A stretch of DNA of 37,540 bases, taken from NCBI GenBank assembly GCA_016927855.1, contig JAFGLV010000171.1, forward strand, positions 1-37,540, written 5' to 3'. Both the position numbers and the translations under genes were made by a program. The notes under the pieces are model-generated. The model saw nothing but the letters and a program-made list of their open reading frames with translations. It was not told where the DNA came from and searched no databases. Source of the stretch: Sedimentisphaerales bacterium. Lineage in GTDB: Bacteria > Planctomycetota > Phycisphaerae > Sedimentisphaerales > Anaerobacaceae. The stretch's first letter is position 1. Every line of letters starts with the position of its first letter. This document shows positions 8,805 to 15,923 of the stretch, piece after piece.

Positions 8805-9482
8805 ATGGCAGACGAGACGAAACATAGGGATCTGACAGGCTTGGGCGTCTATACGGTGCAGGAGGCGGCAATGTACGGCCGTCTGTCGCCCCAGAGACTG
8901 TCTCGCTGGCTGTTCGGAGCGGGGAGATATCCTCCTGTGGTCGACTCTCAACTTGCCGCCGAGCACCTTGTGAGCTTTCACGACCTCGTCCAGGCAATGG
9001 CTATTGGCCGAGCCAGAGATGAGAATGTCTCGCTCCAGAAGGTAAGGCAAGCTATCCAGAAAGCGAAAGCGGAATACGGAGTCGCGCTACCGCTGGCCCA
9101 CGACCATCGGCTACTGCTATTTGACGACGAATTGCATATCGAATTCCCGAACGAACGAGTCATACAGTTGACTGGCAGAGGACATGACCAGTCCATGATG
9201 AGACCTATAATCGAACCGTTCATGAAGGCTATCGATTTCAACGAGGAGGGACTGGCGTACAGGTATACGGCTGGAGAGTGGCACGGCACAAAGATCGTTC
9301 TCGATCCGATGAGGCAATTCGGCCAGCCGTTAGTCGGTGACACCGGATATCGGGCTGACGTTCTTGCGCACGCTGTTGAGGTCGAGCAATCTGTAGACGT
9401 AGTCGTGACGGCCTACAACATCGACCGGCGCGATGTTGAGGCGGCAATAGCCTATATGAAGGAACTGCGGAAGGCAGCTTGA
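8805..9482 (+). CDS. DUF433-type protein with MerR/HTH-like N-terminus (likely antitoxin)
   Basis: A 225-residue protein. The N-terminal part (about residues 12-75: GVYTVQEAAMYGRLSPQRLS) looks like a MerR/excisionase-type winged helix. The C-terminal part (about 160-222) resembles the DUF433 helix-turn-helix found in VapB-like antitoxins (a GDTGYRADVLA segment followed by YNIDRRDVEAAIAYM). It is followed without a gap by a PIN-like protein; its TGA (9480-9482) overlaps the next start codon. In such pairs the DUF433 protein binds DNA, represses its own promoter and neutralises the PIN-like partner. That role is inferred from domain type and gene order. The start ATG 8805 has only a weak Shine-Dalgarno. 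Confidence 0.75.
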   Translation: MADETKHRDLTGLGVYTVQEAAMYGRLSPQRLSRWLFGAGRYPPVVDSQLAAEHLVSFHDLVQAMAIGRARDENVSLQKVRQAIQKAKAEYGVALPLAHDHRLLLFDDELHIEFPNERVIQLTGRGHDQSMMRPIIEPFMKAIDFNEEGLAYRYTAGEWHGTKIVLDPMRQFGQPLVGDTGYRADVLAHAVEVEQSVDVVVTAYNIDRRDVEAAIAYMKELRKAA

Positions 9483-9895
9483 ATCTTCTTTTTGATGCTA
9501 CTTTTGGACTGGGGTGGGTTACGGCGCTGCGAAGCATCTTTACAATCCACAAGGAACCACGCCCGCGCATGCTGCATCTGTATGAACGTTTTCCTGAGTC
9601 CGTGAAAGACGACGAGTGGATCGGTGCGTTGGGCGAGCAGAAACACCTGGTCATTAGCGGTGACTCGGGGCGAAAGACACCGCGTCTGCCAGACTTATGC
9701 AGGCAGCACAAACAGACTCATGTCTTGCTTTCTCCTACCATGCATATGAAGGTCAATCAATTCGGCAAGGCGAGGGCAATCATCGTCTTATGGCCAGACT
9801 TGGTCAAGGCATACGATTCTGAACGCGGAAGCCGTTTTCAGATCCAACTTGTTGATAAGGACTATCACAGTTTCAGACTGGTCAGCAAACCGTGA
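9479..9895 (+). CDS. PIN-like domain protein (likely RNase toxin)
   Basis: A 138-residue protein starting at TTG 9479-9481, which overlaps the TGA of the DUF433 gene (TTGA). The beginning (NLLFDATFG), the middle (DDEWIGALG) and the following VISGDSG give the spaced acidic residues (Asp6, Asp/Glu near 42-44, Asp near 59) of the PIN-like fold (DUF5615/PIN-like family). Family members are metal-dependent RNases, typically the toxin of a pair with a DUF433 antitoxin. The non-ATG start and the overlap suggest tight translational coupling that keeps the toxin below the antitoxin. No activity can be proven from sequence. No signal peptide or membrane segment is seen. Confidence 0.7.
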   Translation: MNLLFDATFGLGWVTALRSIFTIHKEPRPRMLHLYERFPESVKDDEWIGALGEQKHLVISGDSGRKTPRLPDLCRQHKQTHVLLSPTMHMKVNQFGKARAIIVLWPDLVKAYDSERGSRFQIQLVDKDYHSFRLVSKP

Positions 9896-10285
9896 GTCCG
9901 GTGCACGTGCACCTGGGCGACGTTCAGTGTCTCGACCGGGCTCCGCTGCGCCGTGGAACAGGCAAGCTGACCGCCCACCGGCAGGGCTCGGGCTCGGCGG
10001 CCAGCCATCGTAGCAGGGGCTCTCGATATCGGACTCGGGATCAGGCGAACCTCCCATATGGAGATGGGGCTCCCATAACTGGCCGTTACTGGGCCAGCGC
10101 TGCAAGGACACGGGCCGATACCACTTGGCCCATTCATCCCCGACGATTCCTTCCGCTTCGACCACATGGTCGTATGGCCGATCCTGCTGGCGAACTCGCC
10201 GGACGGCAAGCGATCCGCGCGCAGCCAAGACCCAAAGGCCCCGACTACGGCTCTCTGGCCCAGACTCCCCCAGATCCCATACGGC
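9896..10285. other. 390-nt gap without a convincing gene
   Basis: No intact gene is visible between the PIN-like gene and recJ. One plus-strand reading around 10100-10210 gives a protein-like stretch (containing PFIPDDSFRFDHMVVWPILLAN), which may be the remnant of a decayed gene. No terminator or RNA was recognised. Confidence 0.4.
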
Positions 10286-12019
10286 CTATTCGAACTGCAC
10301 GTCTATCGCGACGAATTCGACGTTGCGGTTGCCGTTGTAGGTGTTGATCTGGGCTTCGTAGGCGACGTTGAAGTACTCGCTTTCGAGCAGCTTCTTTTCG
10401 AGAGGACCCATGCGAAAGCCCACGCAGCGGACGGTCGCGGTGTTGTCGGTGATCGCGAATTGCAGGTGGTCGCCCTTGGCGCCGACGCGTCGGGGCGGCG
10501 CGGCCAGCCGCAAGCCCTTGGTCGCGAAGATCGGCTTGGGGTTGCCTTCGCCGAACGGGCCCAGCATCTCGAGCTGAGCGACCGACTCGCGTGTGAACTG
10601 TCGCAGCGGCGTGATCGCGTCGATGTTCAGATGGGCGACCACGTCGTCGGCTTTCAGATGCTCGGCCGCATACGCCTCGAAGTCGGCCGCGAAGTCGTCG
10701 ATCCGGTCGGGCACGATCGTCAGCCCGGCCGCCATCTCATGACCCCCGAAACTCGCCAGATGACCGCCGCACGCTTTGATCGCGCTGAGCAGGCAGAAGC
10801 CCGGGATCGAGCGCGCCGAGCCCTGCGCGGCGCCGCTTTCGCCAGGCGAGGCGTTGATCATGATCGTGGGCCGGAAGAAGCGGTCGACGATCCGCGAGGC
10901 GACGATGCCCAGCACGCCGGTATGCCAGCCCTCTGCGGCCAGCACGATGCTCCGGCGGTCGGGATGGTTGAGCCCACGCTCGACGACCATCTGACAGGCG
11001 GTCTTGAGGATCTTCCGCTCGCACTGCTGTCGCTGGGTGTTCTGGTCCTTGAGGTATTCCGCGATCTGCCTGGCGCGCAGCTCGCTGGTGCAGGTCATCA
11101 GCTCGACCGCGAGCCGCGCATGGCCCATGCGGCCGGCTGCGTTCAGGATCGGTGCGAGCTTAAAGCCGATGGCGTAGCTGTCGAGCCCCTTGCCTTCCAG
11201 GCCCGCCGACGCGATCAGGGCGCGCAGGCCGCACAGTTGCGCTTCAGGCAAAGCCGCCAGTCCGAAGCTGGTCAGCACGTGGTTCTCGCCCCGCAGGTCC
11301 ACCACGTCAGCGACGGTGCCGATGGCGGCCAGGCTCGTGGCGTTGAGCATGAACTCGCGCAGCTTGGGCTCCAGCCGCGGACCCCGGCTAAATTCATCCG
11401 CCAGCGCCCAGGCGAGCTTGTACGCCACCATCGCGCCCGCCGATTCCTGGTTGGGATACGACTCGTCCAGTGCCGGATGCACCAGAGCAACCGCATCGGG
11501 CAAGACCTCCTCGGGCCGGTGGTGATCGGTGATGACCAAGTCCAGGCCCAGTTCTTGGGCCAGCTCGGCGGCGCGGACCGCCGTGATGCCGCAATCGACC
11601 GTCACGAGCAGGCTCGTACCCGCCTCCGCCAGCGAGCGCACGGCGTCGAGGTTCAGGCCGTAGCCTTCGTCGATGCGATGGGGAATGTAGTAATCGACGG
11701 TCGCGCCGAGCAGCGTCAGCAGTTGCCAGAGGATCGAAACGCCGGTGATGCCGTCCACATCGTAGTCGCCATAGACGGTGATTTTCTCCTTGCTCTCGAC
11801 GGCGCGTTTGAGCCGCTCGACCGCGGGTCCGATGCCTGGCATGCGGTCGGGTCGGATCAGCTCGGTGAGCTTGGGTCGCAAGAAGACGTTGGCAGCCTGC
11901 GCGTCGGCAATGCCCCGATTGACCAGCACCTGCGCCACCAGAGGCGAGATCTTCAGCGCCTGCGCCAGCGGCGCGGCCCGCGCATCCGCCGCCGGGACCA
12001 CCCAGAGGTTCTTCTGCAT
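10286..12019 (-). CDS. recJ: Single-stranded-DNA-specific 5'-3' exonuclease RecJ
   Basis: RecJ (577 residues from this start) degrades single-stranded DNA 5' to 3' in recombination and mismatch repair. DHH phosphoesterase motifs are intact: DYDVDG with Asp85, the DCGITA block, and TDHHRP with Asp165-His166-His167. The DHHA1 motif GGHEMAAG (His427) is followed by the C-terminal OB-fold region, ending with VEFVAIDVQFE. I chose ATG 12017-12019 because the sequence from there (MQKNLWVV) matches the usual beginning. In-frame ATG 12037 and TTG 12052 are alternatives, and no start has a well-spaced Shine-Dalgarno. The gene is monocistronic, with a promoter at 12085-12113. Confidence 0.95.
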   Translation of the reverse strand: MQKNLWVVPAADARAAPLAQALKISPLVAQVLVNRGIADAQAANVFLRPKLTELIRPDRMPGIGPAVERLKRAVESKEKITVYGDYDVDGITGVSILWQLLTLLGATVDYYIPHRIDEGYGLNLDAVRSLAEAGTSLLVTVDCGITAVRAAELAQELGLDLVITDHHRPEEVLPDAVALVHPALDESYPNQESAGAMVAYKLAWALADEFSRGPRLEPKLREFMLNATSLAAIGTVADVVDLRGENHVLTSFGLAALPEAQLCGLRALIASAGLEGKGLDSYAIGFKLAPILNAAGRMGHARLAVELMTCTSELRARQIAEYLKDQNTQRQQCERKILKTACQMVVERGLNHPDRRSIVLAAEGWHTGVLGIVASRIVDRFFRPTIMINASPGESGAAQGSARSIPGFCLLSAIKACGGHLASFGGHEMAAGLTIVPDRIDDFAADFEAYAAEHLKADDVVAHLNIDAITPLRQFTRESVAQLEMLGPFGEGNPKPIFATKGLRLAAPPRRVGAKGDHLQFAITDNTATVRCVGFRMGPLEKKLLESEYFNVAYEAQINTYNGNRNVEFVAIDVQFE

Positions 12020-12084
12020 CCTTGCCGACAGTAACATCGATCGCGTACTCAACGCATTTCACTCAATACCAACACCCCGACCCC

Positions 12085-12113
12085 CTTATACAGAGACCGG
12101 AATCGCACTGCAA
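12085..12113 (-). promoter_or_regulatory. Sigma70-type promoter for recJ
   Basis: On the minus strand TTGCAG (12108-12113), a 17-nt spacer and TATAAG (12085-12090), about 66 nt upstream of the recJ start. The -35 hexamer and the spacing are the same as in the mur promoter. Confidence 0.5.
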
Positions 12114-12173
12114 GGCGAATCCTCTACGCGTCGGAGGTATCCCCCCTTTGTTTCGCGGACTTCCAGCCCGCGA

Positions 12174-12248
12174 GGGCGAATGGTCATTCGCCCCTACAGG
12201 CGAGCAAAGGCCGCGCGCCCTCCCGTAGGGGCGACCAATGATTCGCCC
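12174..12248. repeat. REP-like palindromic repeat pair
   Basis: GGGCGAAT-GGTC-ATTCGCCC (12174-12193) is a perfect 8-bp stem. A second stem, GGGCGA...TCGCCC (12228-12248), follows. The inner arms (ATTCGCCCCTACAGG and CCCGTAGGGGCGA) are also inverted copies of each other. This resembles the extragenic palindromes scattered in many environmental genomes. It lies between the divergent recJ and GLUG promoters. Confidence 0.6.
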
Positions 12249-12286
12249 TGACTGCATCGCTCCGCCCAGCGCCGCGACAGAACGAT

Positions 12287-12316
12287 TTGACCCGACCGGC
12301 CCTTTTCTGCTATACT
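12287..12316 (+). promoter_or_regulatory. Sigma70-type promoter upstream of the GLUG protein
   Basis: TTGACC (12287-12292), an 18-nt spacer and TATACT (12311-12316). Transcription would begin near 12323, giving a leader of about 290 nt before the GLUG gene, or about 60 nt before the small ORF at 12383. Confidence 0.5.
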
Positions 12317-12382
12317 CAATAAAGGGACATCAGCCGCAAGGACCCGTCGCAGCCCCAAGAAACCGGAGCAGGAGAACGAGAC

Positions 12383-12616
12383 ATGACAGCGGAGCGGAGC
12401 CGCAGAACCCCACGGACAGTCCATCTGGCGGTCGTAACCCGCCTCATGCGCCATCGGTCTACGCACAGAATGGTGACGAGAAAGCGGTTTCCTCCACCAG
12501 GAGTGGAACAGGTGGGTTGGCACGCTCATCTTGAGTGGTGTTCGGAGCAAGTGTCTGTCGGGCTCCGGGCGCGGAGCGATCGGGAATCGGAGATTTCGTG
12601 CGGAGCGCGAACATGA
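12383..12616 (+). CDS. Possible 77-residue leader ORF coupled to the GLUG gene
   Basis: A small ORF with a well-placed AGGAG 8 nt before its ATG. Its TGA (12614-12616) overlaps the ATG of the GLUG gene (ATGA). The product is Arg-rich with no recognised domain and does not look like a typical folded protein, so it may be a translated leader rather than a functional protein. The ribosome site, the upstream promoter and the exact overlap are what support it. Confidence 0.3.
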   Translation: MTAERSRRTPRTVHLAVVTRLMRHRSTHRMVTRKRFPPPGVEQVGWHAHLEWCSEQVSVGLRARSDRESEISCGART

Positions 12617-15435
12617 GACATAGAACCATCTCATCCGTCTGTCTACTTGTCGCATCCCTGTCCATGTGGGACCCCACCCACGCGACCCAATTCGCCGGCG
12701 GGACAGGGACCGCCGCCGATCCCTACCAGATCGCCACCGCCGAGCAGCTCATCTCCATCGGTTCAGACCCGAACCTGCTCGACAAGCACTTCATCCTGAT
12801 CGCCGACATCGACCTTTCAGGCATCCGCTGGAGCACAGCCGTGATCCCCCGGTTCGCAGGGACGTTCGACGGCAACGGCCTGACGATCTCACATCTTACG
12901 ATTGACGGCGAAGATGATCTTGGGCTGATCGGCGGATTCATGTACGGCGGCGAAATCAGGGACCTTGGTGTAGTGGACGTCAACATAACCGGTTCCGGCG
13001 AATACATCGGGGCTCTGCTAGCCTATGGCAATAGCTCAGTAACTCGTTGTTACACTACTGGCGTCATCCGGTGTGGTTCGTGGGCCGAGAGAGTCGGAGG
13101 GCTCGTGGGGAGCAACGGTGGGCCTGTGACTCAATGCTATAGCGCGTGCGCCGTCAGTGGAGGCGATGCAATCGGCGGCTTGATAGGCAGACACGGCGGT
13201 ACGCTGACTCAGTGCTACAGCACTGGCCCGATCCGCGGCGACATGGAGATCGGTGGGCTCGTGGGGAGCAACGACGGTGCTGTGGCCCACTGCTACAGCA
13301 CGAGCGCGGTCGCTGGTCGGTGGGAGCACGGTGGGCTGGTGGGACACAACGAAGAACGAGGCACGGTGACCCAGTGCTACAGCGCCGGCGCCGTCAGTGA
13401 TTATGGCGGCGGCCTGGTGGGCTGGAACGAAGGCAGCATCATCGCGAGTTTCTGGGATGTCGAGACCTCGGGGCAGATCTACAGTGACGGGGGCACCGGA
13501 CTGACGACAGCACAAATGCAGAGCGAGAGCACCTTCGGTTGCTGGACAGGAGATGGTCTGTGGACGATCGATGACAGTAGAGACTACCCGAGGCTCTGGT
13601 GGGAAGACACCCCTGGACACACGATGACCAGGGTCTGTTTCTACGGTGGAGGCAGCGGGACCCAAGCTGACCCGTACCTGATCTACACGGCCGAGGACCT
13701 CAACATGGTAAGGGTGATTGAGTGCGATTGGGGCAAGCACTTTAGACTCATGGAAGATATCGACCTTTCAGGATACTCATACAATCGCGCTCTGATTGGC
13801 CACGGAACGCCTTTCTCGGGCGTCTTTGCCGGCAACGGGCACCGCATCTCGCATTTGACTATTGTCGGCGACGGCTTCGACGTGGGTCTGTTTGGTCAGT
13901 TAGCTTACGGAGCCGAGGTCAGGGACCTGGGTGTCGTGGACGTCAACATATCTGGTCTCTTACAGCTTGTCGGCGCGATGGTAGGGGGCAACGAGGGTAC
14001 GTTGACCCATTGCTATAGCACTGGTCTGGTCAACGGCTTTTCGTCGGCCGGCGGGCTCGTCGGTTACAACAACGGCATCGTGAATCAATGCCACAGTGAT
14101 TGCTCGGTAGACGCCGATGATGGTGCCGGTGGATTGGTGGGGAGCAACGGACGTGGCACCGTGAGCCGGTGCTACAGCACGGGTGAGGTCCGCGGGCGCT
14201 GGAGCGCCGGGGGGCTGGCGGCAAGCAACACGGGCACGGTGGCGCGATGCTACAGTACCGGTGCCGTTAGTGGTAGCGCAACGGTTGGCGGATTGATTGG
14301 GGGCAACAACTGGGATGGCATCGTTTTGTACAGCGTGTGGGATGTAGAGAGGTCCGGCCTGTTGGAAAGCGCCGCCGGGGTGGGCCTGACCACGAGCGAA
14401 ATGATGGACCCCTACGTAATGGGTCTGAACGGCTTTGGAGGCGATCCGAACTGGATATTGGATGCAAACCGCGACTATCCCAGGCTCGCCTGGGAAGGTA
14501 AGCCCGGAGAAATGATTCCTAACCCGGTCTTCGACTGGTTGGAGGGCAACGGAACACCGGAGGACCCCTACCGAATTGAAACGGCCGAGCAGTTGATCCT
14601 TCTGAGTTCGGTGCCTTTCCTTCTGGACAAGCATTTCCTGGTGACGGCGGATATCGATCTGAACCCGGATCTGAACGACCGGCACGTGTTCAGCCAGGCC
14701 GTGATCGCGGACTTCGACGGCTCCTTCGACGGAGGCGGGCATTCCATCTCCGACCTGTGGATTCGCGGAGACAAGTATGTCGGATTGATCGGACGATTGG
14801 GACCTCAGGCCGAGGTCACCGACCTGCGTCTGGCAGATGTCAATATCGTCGGTTCGGGCTACGGTGTCGGTGGGTTGGCGGGGAAGAACGGCGGGCGGAT
14901 TAGCAAGTGTTGCGTCACAGGGACGGTTTACGGGTTCCAGTGCACGGGCGGCTTGGTGGGTCGCAACGATGGGGCCGTGACGTGGTGCCACAGCACCGGC
15001 AACGTGAATGGGGACATCTCGGTCGGTGGATTGGTGGGGCAGAATTCCAGGGAGACTGGTACTGTAGTCCAGTGCTACAGCAGAAGCAATGTCGATGGAT
15101 GCTGCGGTGTGGGTGGGTTGGTAGGCTTCAACGCCGGCTCAACGGCACAGTCCTACAGCACAGGCAAAGTAACTGGGAGTATTGACGTCGGCGGGCTCTT
15201 GGGAGAACTGGCCTATAAGTTCGCGCCTGCCTGTTTCTGGGATACGTGGACTTCAGGCCAAGCCACGAGCTACGGCGGCACGGGTCTGGAAACCGCTCAG
15301 ATGCAGACGGCCCAGACATTCCTCGACGCCGGGTGGGACTTCATCGGCGAGACCGCTAACGGCGTCGACGACATCTGGTGGATCGACGAAGGGCGTGACT
15401 ATCCGCGGCTGTGGTGGGAGGCGGACGAAGATTAG
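12613..15435 (+). CDS. Secreted GLUG-repeat protein, three tandem units
   Basis: A 940-residue protein with an N-terminal signal peptide (hydrophobic core about residues 6-18, cleavage near THA-TQF). The mature part is three related units of about 300 residues (about 1-330, 331-627, 628-940). Each begins with a GNGT-x-DPY-x-I-x-TAEQL block and a DIDL element, runs through about five GLUG motifs of the type VGGLVGxNxGxVxxCYSTGxVxG, and closes with RDYPRLWWE or a close variant (residues 323, 620 and about 928). GLUG proteins are predicted beta-helical surface or adhesin-like proteins. No dockerin, PEP-CTERM or other anchor is seen at the C-terminus. I chose ATG 12613 because the signal peptide starts there; the frame is open further upstream. 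Confidence 0.85.
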   Translation: MRHRTISSVCLLVASLSMWDPTHATQFAGGTGTAADPYQIATAEQLISIGSDPNLLDKHFILIADIDLSGIRWSTAVIPRFAGTFDGNGLTISHLTIDGEDDLGLIGGFMYGGEIRDLGVVDVNITGSGEYIGALLAYGNSSVTRCYTTGVIRCGSWAERVGGLVGSNGGPVTQCYSACAVSGGDAIGGLIGRHGGTLTQCYSTGPIRGDMEIGGLVGSNDGAVAHCYSTSAVAGRWEHGGLVGHNEERGTVTQCYSAGAVSDYGGGLVGWNEGSIIASFWDVETSGQIYSDGGTGLTTAQMQSESTFGCWTGDGLWTIDDSRDYPRLWWEDTPGHTMTRVCFYGGGSGTQADPYLIYTAEDLNMVRVIECDWGKHFRLMEDIDLSGYSYNRALIGHGTPFSGVFAGNGHRISHLTIVGDGFDVGLFGQLAYGAEVRDLGVVDVNISGLLQLVGAMVGGNEGTLTHCYSTGLVNGFSSAGGLVGYNNGIVNQCHSDCSVDADDGAGGLVGSNGRGTVSRCYSTGEVRGRWSAGGLAASNTGTVARCYSTGAVSGSATVGGLIGGNNWDGIVLYSVWDVERSGLLESAAGVGLTTSEMMDPYVMGLNGFGGDPNWILDANRDYPRLAWEGKPGEMIPNPVFDWLEGNGTPEDPYRIETAEQLILLSSVPFLLDKHFLVTADIDLNPDLNDRHVFSQAVIADFDGSFDGGGHSISDLWIRGDKYVGLIGRLGPQAEVTDLRLADVNIVGSGYGVGGLAGKNGGRISKCCVTGTVYGFQCTGGLVGRNDGAVTWCHSTGNVNGDISVGGLVGQNSRETGTVVQCYSRSNVDGCCGVGGLVGFNAGSTAQSYSTGKVTGSIDVGGLLGELAYKFAPACFWDTWTSGQATSYGGTGLETAQMQTAQTFLDAGWDFIGETANGVDDIWWIDEGRDYPRLWWEADED

Positions 15436-15471
15436 CCGCTGCAAGACGACTTGAGTCCGAAATACGGATAT

Positions 15472-15587
15472 CGAAATGCGAAACAAGCACGAATGATCGA
15501 AAGCCCAATGTCCAAAACACATCAACCGATGGGCTGTGAGGTTTCTGTCACTTGGATTTGATCTTTTTGGATTTGTTTCGAATTTCG
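15472..15587. repeat. Palindromic (MITE/REP-like) element
   Basis: CGAAATGCGAAACAA (15472-15486) and TTGTTTCGAATTTCG (15573-15587) are inverted repeats matching at 14 of 15 positions. The AT-rich interior also contains partly complementary stretches. It stands out from its GC-rich surroundings and lies just after the GLUG gene. No transposase is inside, so it is a non-autonomous repeat at most. Confidence 0.5.
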
Positions 15588-15668
15588 GGTTGTGTGCTTC
15601 GAGTTTCTGTGAGAGTGGGGCAGAATGGACGTGTTGTCCATTTGCAGGTAAGACGAATGGGCGGCGTT

Positions 15669-15794
15669 TTTGTCATGTCGAGCGAAGCGAAGTGCAGTCG
15701 AGACATCTGACTACGAGAGAGACAGCCTGCTCATTCTCGACCAGATTTCTCCGCTGCGGCCTGCCCGCGGCAGTCCTCCGGTCGAAATGACAAA
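15669..15794. repeat. Second palindromic element (GTCATGTCGAGCGAAG type)
   Basis: Left arm TTTGTCATGTCGAGCG (15669-15684) and right arm CGGTCGAAATGACAAA (15779-15794) are imperfect inverted repeats. Inner pairs (GAGACATCTGA and CCAGATTTCT) continue the symmetry. The sequence type is familiar as a dispersed intergenic repeat in many bacteria. Together with the element at 15472 it fills most of the 488-nt gap between the GLUG and GH51 genes, which otherwise holds no gene. Confidence 0.5.
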
Positions 15795-15880
15795 CCCGGC
15801 CTCCGGTCAGAAGAGTATACCTGTGAACGTGCCGCACATCCGGGCAGAATCCGTTAGCCCCAACGACGAGAAGATCACGC

Positions 15881-15904
15881 CGGGTCCGCGTGAGCGCGGA
15901 CCCG
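15881..15904 (-). terminator. Terminator-like stem-loop after the GH51 gene
   Basis: A perfect 10-bp stem (CGGGTCCGCG / CGCGGACCCG) with a TGAG loop, 20 nt beyond the GH51 stop codon on the minus strand. There is no clear T-tract, so it may act as a transcript-end stabiliser rather than a classical terminator. Confidence 0.45.
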
Positions 15905-15923
15905 ACGCGTCTGTTTGTGCGTG

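Noticed and set aside
9896..10285. A gene between the PIN-like protein and recJ
   Set aside because: One stretch reads like protein, but frames are short or lack starts and ribosome sites, so I list it only as a gap with a possible remnant.
12311..12383. Possible riboswitch in the leader before the GLUG gene
   Set aside because: I compared it with the cyclic-di-GMP (GEMM) pattern; the conserved core is not there.
13036..13740. Long minus-strand frames across the GLUG gene
   Set aside because: They are repetitive mirror translations of the GLUG repeats with no start signal and no family features.
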